Part shown: one piece after another, positions 29,267-41,100 of the stretch
Layout: the number at the start of each line of letters is the position of its first letter
Numbering within the stretch: position 1 is the stretch's first letter
DNA from: Gracilaria gracilis
Taxonomy: Eukaryota; Rhodophyta; Florideophyceae; Gracilariales; Gracilariaceae
DNA length: 64,000 nucleotides
Assembly: GCA_030374805.1 (NCBI GenBank)
Contig: JARGSG010000068.1
Coordinates: 1 to 64,000, forward strand
Direction: 5' to 3'
The notes under the pieces: model-generated
The model's input: the letters and a program-made list of their open reading frames with translations, nothing else
Databases searched by the model: none
Told to the model about the DNA's origin: nothing
Position numbers and translations under genes: made by a program

Positions 29267-32200
29267 CTACCCAAGAGTGGCCGCGATGGGAACATCATGG
29301 TGCGAAAGCTCCAAATTGCAGAACCGAAGGCCAAAGTGAGATTGGTAAAAGAAGCCGAACTTGCAGCTGCGGCAAAACGTACCAATTCCATCTGCTGTGC
29401 CGAGCCACAGACCGAGGCGTTGCGAGTCGCTGAGCTCCAGTCTGCTCGAGCCCCATGGACAGGGCGGCGGCGCCGGATGCGGCACACAAGTGGAGTGCTC
29501 CAAACTGCACACGTGCGCGCTGCCATCGTCAAGCCAAACGACGGCGCTGGCGCTGCGCAGCGAAACGACACGTGGAGCATTGCGGAAGGAGAAGTGGTGT
29601 GTGGCCACGTGCGCCGCCACGTCCCACACGTGCAGCTTCTTGTCCCGAGACGACGACGCCACGCGCGTGCCGTCGGCGGACATGGCCACGTACGGGCCCG
29701 AGCGCGTGACGCTCCTGTCCACGTGGCCGAAGAGCAGCGGCTCGCAAACGGCGGCGCCGCGCTGCGTGTCCCACACGCGCACCTCCGAGTCCCACGTCGA
29801 CGTCAGCGACACCGACACGGCGCGCGCGCCGTCCGCGCTCATCGCCACGCATGACACGTAGCGGCTGTGGCCGCGCAGCGGCTCGCCCACGGCGCGCGCA
29901 CTGCGCACATCCCACACTCGAACCGTCTCGTCCCAACCGCCGGACACAAGACGCCGCCCGTCCGCGCTAAACGAAACATCCATCACCCGGCCGCTGTGCC
30001 CGCACAACTCCTCTGGCAGCAGCGCGCCGCTCTCTCCGTCCCACAGCCGAATCGTTCCGTCCTGCGACCCCGACGCGATTCGCTTCCCGTCCGCACTCAC
30101 GTCCACGCAATTTATCACATGGTCATGCCCGTCTTCGCCGCCGCTCACAATCTCCGCCCCGCCTCTCGTGTCCCACACTCGAACAGTTCCACACCAATCC
30201 CCAAAAAGTCCCTCTAAGCCGTCTTCAGATACTCCCACGTACGTGATTTTTTCTCTCATGCCAAGATTTGTCCTCACAGCCATCCAATGAGAATGCTCCC
30301 ACGACCCAAACATTCCATCAACCGATCCCCAAAGAATCTTGGTGTCTTCTGCACCAAATGCTACGCACAACACAATATCTCCAATCCAAGCAGTGCCTAA
30401 GCATCTTCCAGTTTCTGCATTCCAAACCAGGAATACTTTCATCCTCCGATCCGGACGCAATCAATTCTCCATTTTCACTAAATGCAACACATTGTACACC
30501 ATCTTCATGTCCTAATAGCGCCTCAAAAACCGTTTCTCCGGTCACCACGTTCCATACATATATCGTACCGTCACTCAATCCACACGCAACCTTTCTTCCA
30601 CTTCCACTCACAGCGACACCATTCACATCCGCCTCTCTCGCAGTCAGCAGTTGACGAGGCGCGTTACCGCCCTGCAAGTCCCATAATAATACCTGTCCAT
30701 AGGAAAGAACCCCATCTTGAGTCCTCGCTCAAACAAATGCACCAACTGGAACCAGGTGTATGTCCTATCACAGTCGCTACACTCAACTCTGCGTCCCACT
30801 TCTTCACAACATTGTCTTCGTCCACGCATACAACTGTTTGTCCATCGTTTGACATTGCAGCGCTTCGAAAACTTCCTACCGTTTCGGCTATGCTTCGACT
30901 TCCGTACTTCACATTATACTTCACTACTCGCGTGTTTTCATTCCAAGAGTGGTAGAGCACCCTCAGATCGTTCCCGTTCTTCACCACTCCAAAAACACGC
31001 CCTTCCACTGAAATGCTCTCCAAAACAGCCTCTCCTGCAGCAGTCAGGAAACCTCTCTTTGCCTTCAACCATGGTCTTTCTGCAACCTCTTCAATCTCAT
31101 TCACAAATCTCCGTAAAGTCTCGAACTTTTCCGAGTACCCTACCAGACGTCCGTACAGCTGAAAGTATGCTTCCCGAGCATTTTTCATTACAGCGTGATA
31201 GCTCAATCGTACTGCATGTGCAATTAGTCCCAGAACCCTCTTCTTCTTCTCCTTTCTTTCCATACCAGAGCATTCTACAGCCTGCTTCCCGGTGGAAATG
31301 TCACTCTCAACACCAAAAACTCCGCCAGTCTTCATACGCTTCACCACCCATTGCGGTTTCAACAACAACCAAACTAATTCCTCATATTTTCCAGCTTCAT
31401 GAAGCAGTCGACAAACGTTACTTTCGATATATTTATCAACATCTACCACCTTCCACCATTCTCTTCTCTTCCATTCGGTTGTACAGTCCACAACTGCCAG
31501 TTCGTCGGCAACCTCTGCCTCATTCACGCTCGATGTCGCTTCAGAATCAACAGCTTCACCAGTGCCACTACAGTAGTTGTTCACCAAGCGCTTGAAATGT
31601 CGTTGCTTCTCATTCTCCGAATCGAACAAGAGCGCGTCAAGAATATCGTCGTGAACACGCAGCCCCGAACTCAGTTCTCCCTTGTTCTCCGGGATTGTGA
31701 CATCCACAACTGCAACCGAATGGAGCGCTTGCATCACTTCCAAAGCGCTCATCTCCTCTCTCAAACCCCAAAGCCGTCGAAGCATCCATAAAGGCACTTC
31801 TTGTTGTTTCTTCAGTACACACAGAGAACGATGCATCTCTCGAATGGACAAAGGAAAGCTCTTCTGGTCCACTTTCTTCTGCCAACGAAGCTCCAGTACT
31901 GAGATAGATGCGTTTGTGACATTCCGCACCATTCCATACCCCGTTACTTTGCTCTCAACCATTGTATTCGGTTCCCTTTGCAGTTTCTCATTGTACAAAC
32001 GGAGAGCATCTTGTTCGTGTCCCTTCAGATATGAGAAGTACTTTCGAACGCCTGACCCAGTTACAGCGAGCAGTAAAGGAATCCCAGCACACGCTTCTAC
32101 TATCCGTTCCAATGCTTCTGCGTTTTCCTCCTTGTCGATAGTGTACTTTTCCACTTCTGAGTGTTTCAAAAACATAACACGAGAAGTTTCAGCTTCCCTT

Positions 32201-33411
32201 GGCCCAAAATGTATGCACTCGTCAGCCTCCTCGGCAAGTTCTTTCTCCCTAGTTGTGTATACAAGGCGGCTGTCTTTGTTAATCATATAAGCCAACACGG
32301 AGAACGTCTCTGCGTCGAATCCGTTGGCCATCCAAACATCATCAACCAGAAATAGGCATGTATGGCGCGCGAACCATATTCTTGCTTTATCCACAGCTTT
32401 CTGTAGTAGTTTCACACTGCGTATGTCGCTTCCAAGCCTTTCGTTCCCTGTTGCTTCAACAACGCGGGCTATCTCCTGAATCAGCACACCAATTCCACCA
32501 TCTTTTCCAAGACGCATGAACTGCACACCATCCGGGAACTTCGATTGGACATTCCCAACATCGTTTAAGCCCCGAAGGGCACACGTCTTCCCTACTCCAC
32601 CTCGACCAGCCGCAACAACGGCCAGCACTTTATGTGCCGAACGTTCGAGTACAGCTGCCTTTAACTCTCCCTCAAAAGTATCTAAGGAATCGTAGTCCAG
32701 AGTGAGTCTTGGGGGGTTGGGCGGAACAGTGCCAATCTTTCTGAAACTTGGTTCACTTCGAGACCCCGGCTCACCATCGAATGAACGGCATTTATCCGCC
32801 AAGTCTGGTCTCTCATTTTGAAGGCGTTCTAAGATTCTGTTCTGTACCTTGTCAATGAAAGATTCTCTGGTAGAGGCCATGTCCGGACGGTCGCTGTTAA
32901 ATGCGCCGAGGTCGTTTTCAATGCTCCACACGGTAGCGGCTATGTGCAATGCATGCGAGACATCTTGGAGAGAAACTCCACCATCCATGGCACGCTTGAT
33001 GAGCCCATACTGAAGAAAGAGGCTGCTGTAAGTATCGAACATGGCTGGGTCGCGGCAGTCGCGCGTGGTAAGACGGTAGAACACAGGGATGAGCAACGGA
33101 GGCGTGTTTTGGGCGGCTGCAGCGTGGTCGTAACGCTTGACGAAGCAAATGAGCTCACGCATGGGCCACTGCTTTGCAACAAACTCGGGACTCATGATGA
33201 ACACGCCGACAGGGGCGGTTTGCATCGCTTGCTCCATGACTTGTGGGCAATGGTCGCCGAGGCGGAAGGACTCGACGTCGAAAAAGACGGAGATGCCGCG
33301 TCTGCGAAGTCGCTCATACAGTGGGCGGGCGATGGGTTCTTTGTCTTCCCCGGCATGGCTAAGGAAGATGTCGAATGATGGCGTCTGGGCGGAAGAAGAG
33401 TTTGAAGACAT
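29267..33411 (-). pseudogene. TIR-NB-ARC-WD40 STAND receptor, two frameshifts
   Basis: This would be a receptor of about 1,380 residues. The TIR domain (about 12-160) begins FDIFLSHAGEDKEPIARPLY and includes SPEFVAKQWPMREL with the Glu at the catalytic position of NAD-cleaving TIRs. The NB-ARC ATPase has the P-loop AAGRGGVGKT (about 269), Walker B LFLVDDVW (about 353), RLVYTTRE, and AGIPLLLAV as the GLPL motif (about 445). A helical linker and a WD40 propeller follow (e.g. HEDGVQCVAFSENGELIASG, DGTIRLWDGESGALL, SGGWDETVRVWD). Such proteins sense a ligand through the propeller, oligomerise through NB-ARC and signal through TIR. The frame breaks near 30,705 (within propeller blade 1) and near 30,435; both look like single-base shifts, and the propeller resumes perfectly after each. 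The ATG and first 900 codons are intact. Either this is a young pseudogene, a truncated TIR-NB-ARC protein of 915 residues is made, or the assembly has errors. Confidence 0.85.
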
Positions 33412-33508
33412 GGAAGGATTTTGAGCGTCTGCGGCGGGCTACGGACTGGAGATGAGAGTGTGGCCGAGGTTGCGTAGGTGGTGAGTGCTGTGGAAGGGGG
33501 ACGAGCGA

Positions 33509-33515
33509 TTAAATA
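33509..33515 (-). promoter_or_regulatory. TATA-like box of the TIR-NB-ARC-WD40 gene
   Basis: Minus strand CGATATTTAATCG about 100 bp upstream of the ATG at 33,411, the same spacing as in the secreted-protein genes. Confidence 0.45.
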
Positions 33516-34585
33516 TCGTATGGGCGAGGAAAGCCCTGCGCAGCGAAAGCTGGAGCAGACTGGAGAGAAGACGAGGGCGCCAATTGTGAATTGTGTGATC
33601 TCGAATATCCACAACGCACGACATTGGGCCACAGCCAATGAAATTGAGTGCTCGCCTTCTGACCTGCGAGAATCTCGTTTGTCCCCACATCAATTCAAAA
33701 TGAATATCTGCTCCTGCTCACGCACGTGCAGCACGTGTCATGCCAATCAGGGACGTGCGGGAAATGCACTAATTTTGGTTAACCCTTGTCAGGCGGACCC
33801 GGAATAGGTACATATTTCCCGAAAACCACACTTTTCTAGCAAGCTTAACTTTGCACTTATTACATATAGGAGAATAAAAGAACATGCATTGAGATGGTCC
33901 TCTTCCCTTCTTCCAATTGCAGTATAAAGTAAACAAAACAGAAGCTGCCATCTCCAGATATGCAATGCACACTTGAAGTCCCCAAAATAGAGCGGCGAGT
34001 ATTTGACAAGCCGGAATTGTGTTCAATTTTTTGGAAGCAGACTGCAATACGCTATGGCACTAAACATATTCCAACTGGAATGTACCCTGTTCCAACTGGA
34101 ATTTGCCCTATTCCAAATGAAAACGAACACTTCATGGTTGAAAAACCATCTCCAGTCTATACGAAGAATGTATACTTGTGCTAGAAAATGTTTGTCGTCT
34201 TTAGTGCAAGACCTCCAGGATGTCAGAACGGATAGTCTAGAATTTTGCACTTCTACTTGATGTATGTAAAGCACCTGATTGATGTGAACCCATCTAAGAA
34301 ACACAAAAATAAAACATAGTTCTACACGTTTTCATTGAAAATGTTTCTGCATAACTGATGGTTTTACTTCTTTATGGTTCTGCGTGGCCTTACTTGCATA
34401 TGGTACGGCTTTTTTACATATTCTCGAGCCTTTTGCTCATTGTGCAATATGTTTAGAACAGTACTTTCCGGACGTTTGTTTTGGTTTGCACTCGATGTGT
34501 CGTCAACCGGTTGTATTTCAGATGCCGAAAGCCTTTGACCTTTTTTCTGCAACACTGTCTTCCCTTTTGTGTTACAACAGTTATT
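33516..34585. other. Intergenic; short tandem motif
   Basis: No gene is supported. At 34,068-34,110 the motif TTCCAACTGGAAT recurs with about 22-bp spacing (two exact, third partial). The rest is AT-rich and featureless. Confidence 0.45.
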
Positions 34586-37471
34586 TTAGGTTCGGCGTTT
34601 CACAAATATCTTCCGTTCAAGCCTTTTGGAGGAATGAAAGTATTCAAAGCAAGTCTCGGAAGCTTTTTTCACAGACCCATCCGATGTTCCGATATACTTC
34701 AATGATGTACAGAGCGGTGCTCCGTAACAAATTTTGCACACGGTTTTAGGCCTTCCTCTTGCTCGATTGGGCACTTCTTTCATTTTTGAACTACCAGCCG
34801 GGACACAAATCCAACAAGACTTACGGTTTGTCTTGGAACCTGACTTGGAAGCAAATACGGCTGGTACATGTTCTCCAGAGCTGCGTATCTTCCATCCATT
34901 TTCGGTGTTGAATAAATCTAAGGCAGTAAGCCGAGTTGGAGGTTTTTGAAAATGAAGAGCAGAAGAAATAGGCCCAATATATGTATCGTCTGAGACCAGT
35001 TTTGCTGTTACTTTTGAGATAGAAGATCTCCGGTTCAATGTCAATGGAGGCTTTGGTAGTCCATATCTGTTCAGTATCTGTTTCACGAATGATTTCATAC
35101 GAATTCCTCTAGACATAAGGCGCCGGATCTTGAAAAACTCTGCTCTGGATAATGCGCTGTGAAGCGCATTTGAATTTTTGTTGCATAGCTTCGACATAGT
35201 ATTCAAAGCACGTGCGCAATATAAAGAATTAACAAGCAGGACGGCATACTGCCGATGAGAAACCTTCGATATTCCTCCAAGCGTCTTCACGCGCTCCGGA
35301 AATAGTTCGGCAGCTTGTCTGGAGAATGTGTCCGTTCCAGTTTTTCCTATTTCATTCCAGCTTCGTACAGCGGTGGGTCGAATATATTTGGCTTCTGGGA
35401 GCGGTTCATAGGTTTGTTTTGCTACGTCCATAGCCACGTCAGTAAGCAAGATATGCAGCTTTCGGCTCCTTCTGTTTTGAAAGTACGAATTGGCTTCTAT
35501 CTCTTCAGGAAGTTGCTTTCGGGAGTCAAATATGTCCTTGCCTCCTGCCTCTAGAACACACGATAAGGTAAGTTCTAAGGCGGATGTGATCCGCTTGCCA
35601 TCGAGTAAACAGAGATCCACAACGTAAAGCAAACCATTTGGTCCTGATACGGCATATAGAGCCCTACACAAACCATATACTGCCATGTGATGTAGTAGCT
35701 GAACCCTGTCTTGCGGGTCTGGTACAAACTTATGGAATTCCTGAATAGCCAAAGGCAACTGACAATTGGGGTGGGGGTTTTCATCCATCAGATCTGGATC
35801 CAGGTGACAGCTCTTAATTTCAATTCGAATGTATCTGGTTGGCAATAGTTCACTTCCAACAGATCGAGCTGAAATAAGAGCATCCCCGTGATGTGTTTTG
35901 CACTCCACAACTGAAATTGAAAAACTATCACGGACTCGAATGGCTGCGATGCCTTCAACACTTGTAAGAAATCTTGGATTGCGCTTCGACTGTACTAGAC
36001 CGTGTTGGATCAATGCGGAGAGGTGTCCTTCATTTTGGACAAAAAGTTCATCGCTTCCTCTCCGTTCTGTTCCAAATGCTTCGCACAGTGATCGGAGAAC
36101 ATTTCTTTCGTTAAGAGAGCCAGAGCTCTGGGTGGCTCTGGCTCTACTTGGCTTCCTAAACAACGCGTTGTCTAACGTTTGAAGTATACGTACTCTCAAA
36201 GTCTCTCCGCCTTGATTGCTACGTTCCGTTTCGGTCCACGTATCTGAGTCTAATTCCTCCCAGGCTTTCATTATTTTCTTAGCCAATTCCATTCGTTTTC
36301 CAAAACAGGATAGGCCATGAATGTCACAAAACACTTCAAGATCTGTTTTACATCTCCTTGACAACATCTGAACGTTTTGACCCTTCAAGAAATCCTTGAA
36401 AGCCGTTCTTTTCTTCAAAAACCGCTCATCATATTGCTTGTTCCATTCGGAAGAGACCGTATATGGATCGAAATCATGTACCCTCCACCTCAGACCTAAC
36501 ACGAAACGTAAGAGCAGTAGAGCCCGAACAAGGTTCTCGTTTCTACCGACCACGGTGTTTAGCAACTTGAAATTTTGGAACGCGCACTTTAAAACTCTGT
36601 AGCACGTAGTGCTGCTTATTCCCGCGCTTCGCAGCAGCCACCATGATTGATCTGTCGTCTGCTTGGAAGTCAAGAGCTCCACTGTTTCCATTTTATGAGC
36701 AATGATTGAGGACACAGCTTCATTCTCTTGTGATACGTTTGTCATATCCGCCAGTAGATTTGGGGGGGATAGAGCTATTTTATACACATCTTCCTTCCAA
36801 GATACTCGATTTCTGGGCTTGAGAGAAAACAGAAAAGGCTTGAGGAAAGGCATTGCACTATATTGCATTAGCACACCTCTTTTGTGGTTTCCTAGGTCGC
36901 GGTAGGCGAGAGCATACACATATTTGCCAGATTTTGCCTTCCTTGTGAGTAATATCATCTCACGCATTCCACTGCAGGAAAGGCTTTTTTGGTTCTCGTT
37001 TGCCGTTTTACCACCGAAAGTGATAGGATGATTTGTGTTCCGCTTACAAGTTGCCATGAACGATATCGGAAATGTGCCGGAAGTTAGGGTGTGAACCATA
37101 TCTTTTGTTGCGTATGCTCTGTCGATGCAGAAAATAGATCCAGAGAGCATTTCGGCCGCAATTCTTGGGTTGGTTGTTCTCATTGACAACATCAGTAAAG
37201 AGGAGAAAACTTCCGCTTCTGTTTCTCCTTTGCTTGAGTTGTGCAAAGCTGCAGTGAGACCGGTTAAGGTGGACGTCATGCTCGTCGCATGCAGACCCAT
37301 CCCTTTTTTCCCGTCCCCCGGTTTGATTGGAAGTTGTTTGTGGAATCTCGACGCAAAACGGAGCTGATCGTCATCTATACAGAGTACCGTAATTTCTGGT
37401 CGAATGCATATGGCACTGGATACATTGGCAACTGCTTGCTCTAAAGTGTTCAGAGCGACAGGAATATCCAT
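34586..37471 (-). CDS. piggyBac-like transposase with internal nuclease-like region and C-terminal zinc finger (5' truncated)
   Basis: One open frame of about 961 residues from the first ATG (37,471). It is open 16 more codons upstream to a stop at 37,520, so the true N-terminus is missing. Transposase-like core: VLCIDDDQLRFASR (first Asp), GMGLHATSMTSTLTGLTAAL and IFCIDRAYATKDMVHTL (second Asp). These resemble the DDE_Tnp_1_7 (piggyBac) fold. About residue 527 there is a segment SVEGIAAIRVRDSFSISVVE followed by CKT, which has the shape of a PD-(D/E)XK nuclease motif. The C-terminus has CWIC..CKIC, PLC and CFEYFH, the Cys-rich finger typical of piggyBac transposases. The continuous frame in an otherwise broken TE landscape is notable. 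The third catalytic Asp and inverted repeats were not identified. A domesticated gene is possible. Confidence 0.6.
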   Translation of the reverse strand: MDIPVALNTLEQAVANVSSAICIRPEITVLCIDDDQLRFASRFHKQLPIKPGDGKKGMGLHATSMTSTLTGLTAALHNSSKGETEAEVFSSLLMLSMRTTNPRIAAEMLSGSIFCIDRAYATKDMVHTLTSGTFPISFMATCKRNTNHPITFGGKTANENQKSLSCSGMREMILLTRKAKSGKYVYALAYRDLGNHKRGVLMQYSAMPFLKPFLFSLKPRNRVSWKEDVYKIALSPPNLLADMTNVSQENEAVSSIIAHKMETVELLTSKQTTDQSWWLLRSAGISSTTCYRVLKCAFQNFKLLNTVVGRNENLVRALLLLRFVLGLRWRVHDFDPYTVSSEWNKQYDERFLKKRTAFKDFLKGQNVQMLSRRCKTDLEVFCDIHGLSCFGKRMELAKKIMKAWEELDSDTWTETERSNQGGETLRVRILQTLDNALFRKPSRARATQSSGSLNERNVLRSLCEAFGTERRGSDELFVQNEGHLSALIQHGLVQSKRNPRFLTSVEGIAAIRVRDSFSISVVECKTHHGDALISARSVGSELLPTRYIRIEIKSCHLDPDLMDENPHPNCQLPLAIQEFHKFVPDPQDRVQLLHHMAVYGLCRALYAVSGPNGLLYVVDLCLLDGKRITSALELTLSCVLEAGGKDIFDSRKQLPEEIEANSYFQNRRSRKLHILLTDVAMDVAKQTYEPLPEAKYIRPTAVRSWNEIGKTGTDTFSRQAAELFPERVKTLGGISKVSHRQYAVLLVNSLYCARALNTMSKLCNKNSNALHSALSRAEFFKIRRLMSRGIRMKSFVKQILNRYGLPKPPLTLNRRSSISKVTAKLVSDDTYIGPISSALHFQKPPTRLTALDLFNTENGWKIRSSGEHVPAVFASKSGSKTNRKSCWICVPAGSSKMKEVPNRARGRPKTVCKICYGAPLCTSLKYIGTSDGSVKKASETCFEYFHSSKRLERKIFVKRRT

Positions 37472-37522
37472 ACGTTTGTTCGTCCATTGCAAACTGGCAC
37501 GTCCTCGCTTTACTGCATTTTA

Positions 37523-38104
37523 ATTACCCAAACAAGAGGTGAGACCCAAACGTATATCCGTGAATTTTTGAAAAGGTAACCTTCTACGAATTTCTCTTGT
37601 TTCATACCATCCATAGATGTCGTACAAATACCGATGAGGTGTGGGGTCCGCCTGGTAGAGGGAGCTCGCAAGGGCTCAACATAAAGGGGAAAAACACACA
37701 ACCAATATGGCAGTAGGGCACCTGAAACCCGCACGGGCAAACGGCGGGGCAACTAGTCTAGACCGTGTAGATGTACGGTAGTAGACGTCGACGCGCGGTA
37801 AAACCTGAATAGAAATAGAGTAGCAAGTGACCAAGATGGTATAGTTACTGCCCTAGTGGTGCCTGACTTTACAATACCCGAGGGGGAAGGCGAGGTGCAC
37901 CACAATATATACAAGGTGCACCGACGCCGATCTCCCATGCGGGCATGACTTCATCGGCTGTGCCCATGACGTACTGTCATGGGCCAGCAATGCTAAACTA
38001 TCCTAGACTATAAATTAGAAATTAGAAACTAGAAAATACAGAATACCAATTGGGTACAGTGCAGCCAGCAAGGCGCACCAGTAGACCCACGTGGCACCAA
38101 CCCA
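37523..38104. other. Non-coding, probably LTR or 5' leader of the gag-like element
   Basis: Short unrelated frames only. It precedes the gag-like ORF and contains repeated TTAGAAATTAGAAA-type sequence near 38,015, plus TGGCACCAACCC near 38,093 that could be a tRNA primer site. No LTR partner was found in the window. Confidence 0.3.
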
Positions 38105-41100
38105 TTGAGGTCTCATTGTACTACAGACCCCCTTCCTACCCTGAGCTACGCCCTCGTGGCTCTTAGATCCTTTCACCAAGTCGGTTGCCTCGTCTTACCA
38201 ATTTGGTCCCTTTCGCAGTCTTTGTGTCATCTCGCGCCGTGCGTCGCGTCGGCTTTGCGTCGCCGAGCGCACTCTGTTCACCACCTTGGTCATCACCGAT
38301 TGCTGCTCTATCCACCTCTTTGGTTATCACCGACAGCGGCCTATTCATTCCCATTTGTGGTTTGGGCGCGACGCGCGCCCATTGCATACCTCCAAGGTTC
38401 TACCTTTTTGGCTGCACGGCTTAGACCCATTTACCGTGTCGTTCTACCCAGTAGGGGGCGGGTTGCGCCTTCGGGCTCGTGTGAGCACTGTACCGTGAAG
38501 GATTTTGGCGCCCACTTGGTTGCGGCGTGTCTCTCTGTCTCTTCGAGATTCGACTACCAACCCTTCGAGGCACTGCCGCTGACTCCATCGAGGTTGTTCC
38601 ACCGCTCTCCCTTCTGGTTGCCTTCGCACCCCCTTTGCGGTTTGTCTACGCGGCTCACGCCACCGTGGCTTCTTGTCCGACCGACAAGGTTGAATCCGTT
38701 TATGGTGACCCCCGATCCGTACCTGAACCACATGGGTAGCCCTGGTACCAGCGTGCGGGCTCGCACCCGTAGCGGTACACGGCGATTGTCGGTTCCCCAT
38801 GTTGGTCAATCGGACGCGGTAACCTCAAGGGACGGCGCGCCATCAGCGACCAATGCCGATACCTTAATGGTTGAACCAGCATGGGGCCCCGAACGGGTGG
38901 AGGTTTTGAGCATCAGCTCTAGTGACTCACCCATTGTGGATAAAAAGCCGATTTGCTTCACCCCTGCGGTCGAATTCTCGCCGTCTCAACCACTCCCTCA
39001 CGGTACTCATCACACCATGTCGGGTGCCGGTCCTTCGCGCGGCCGCGGAAGCGGCATTGCCAAGTCTAGTTCTCGGGGTGCTGCTTTGTACCATTCCGGC
39101 ATCCAAACTGGTTTTCGGAGCCAGCTGGTTCAGTCTTCCTCGAATCAACCTCAAGGGATTCACGAAGGGATCCGGGACCCGTATGGTCCGGAGCCCGAGA
39201 TTCCTCGTGGTATTTCCTATTATGGGTTGGAGACGTTCACCACGGCCGACTGGAACGTTTCCCAACATGGTACCTTCGGGGTCGATCCAAGAATGGTGTC
39301 GCAAGCGACGCTGTACCGTCGGAACTGGCCAGTGGCGCCGGGGAACACATCGCTTCCCGGCGTCTTGCGCCGTCCTACTTTGGATACCTACTTGGGTTTG
39401 TTTCGTTGGGATTGCGAGCGTCTCTGCTCCGTCCCCCAAACGCTCCACCGTCGGGATAAGGAATCTCAACCTCGTCAGGGTAGGGTGGAGTGCTATGATA
39501 GCCGCCAGCGACACACACCAATGAGGTATTTCATTCCCCCGCTTTATCCCAGCGATGTGCCGTATGTTCGTATTGAACCGGAGCTCCATTATTACCGACG
39601 TCTGGTTGTGAAGATCTGTCAGTACGACTCCCTTCCGCAGCAGTTCCTTCCGGCTTCTCTACATTTGGTTTGCTTCGATAGGCCTTACAATACCATCCGT
39701 TGGGCTAACCGTCGTAGGTGGGGGGGTGGATGCTGCCACCGAGGCTCGCATTCGCACCCGGTCCAGCTTCAACCGCGTCATGCATGGGTTCCATAATGTG
39801 GAGTTCTTCTCACAACCTAATAAGGGAAGAACCTCTTGGTATGTCGCCCGAACTGAATGGTGGAATGCTTATGAGGTTCCGATGTCGCTTAGCGTCCCAA
39901 CCTCACCGGTATTGGCTTACTTCGGGAGCTACATCACCCGTCACCACGATCGGTATTACCTCATTTGGTCGATTGCCCTCGCGGAATGGGCCGTATTGGT
40001 GGCCATCTTGGCTCTGCAGGCTGCCCGTGACGGTATTGACTGGGATTGTCGTTCTCGAGAAGCCGAGATTTACCGTGACGGTGTGCGACCTCCTGGTCGT
40101 ATGTTCTTCATTCCCCCGAGGGTCTTTCGCGACATTCGTCTATTTGGACTCGGAACCATTGTGGCAGGTACGGACTACTCCATTTAGCAGCTGGAATCGT
40201 GGCTTACCCAAGTGGAGAGTTTCCCGTGGGGAGCCAAGCAGGGGTGGGAGGTTTTCGATCCGGTGTCCTGGAAGGTTGTATCCCGCGCGGAGGAGCGCTA
40301 TCCCGGGGCTCCGACCGATCAGGGACCTCCAGGGAGTCCCGAGCCATTCCCAACCGTGGTGGAATCGCCAGCAGCTACCCCTGTGGTCACTTCAGCGCCT
40401 ACTCCTGCTCCGGAGGGACGCAATACGCCTGCCCATACTGGTGTGACTCCTCTTCTCCCTAGTACCACAAGGGTTGATGGGCCTCCGCGGGCTATCCTCG
40501 GGGGTGTCATGGCTGCGGCTGCGGCGCCTGTCCCCTCTCAGGTGGACTCCCAGGCCATTTCAGGTTTAATGGCTCGGGTCCGCCAAGCCTGTGTGGTGAA
40601 CTTCCAGCGGGCGGGTCCTACCTCTGTGGTCGAAGCTCTTACCCTTCTGGAAAGCATCCTGCCTCGTCATGCACAGTACATGCCGTCCTTTTCCCAAATT
40701 GGTGAGTTCCGGAACCGGTTCCAGGTCGAGCTCTACCAGATGGCTACCAACCAGGTGGCAGGCCTAGCGACGGCCATGGGCCCGACGCCTACAAACCCTT
40801 TGGAGGATCCCCTATTTGGTGCTAGCCTGAACCCCGGCCTTCTAGCCGCTCCGCAGGCTCCTCTCCACATCGGGTCGTCGGCACCTCCGTCGGTTGCGCA
40901 GGCGAGCGCGCCACCTCCGATGGGTGCCGACGTGATGCCAGGCGTCAGCGTGCCTACTAGTACCCCCGTGGGTCATGGTAGCGCGCCTAGCCAGGCTCCA
41001 GGCCAGGCTCATCTCTTCCAGCCTTGGCCGGGAGCCCATCAGAACACCACTCCGGGTCGGGGATCCTCAGCTGGAGGCTCCTCGGGGCCTCACTTTGCCA

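Noticed and set aside
29144-30217. Plus-strand frames of 100-236 codons
   Set aside because: Antisense to the WD40 propeller; His/Arg-rich shadows without domains.
30717-31595. 292-codon plus-strand frame
   Set aside because: Antisense shadow of the NB-ARC-WD40 linker; no independent support.
33960-34110. Possible CRISPR-like repeat
   Set aside because: Only two to three copies of a 13-bp motif with ~10-bp spacing; a short tandem repeat in a eukaryotic intergenic region.
38163-39589. Minus-strand frames of 70-220 codons opposite the gag-like ORF
   Set aside because: They are shadows of the plus-strand frame: Arg-rich, no domain, and the plus strand has the coherent retroelement-like sequence.
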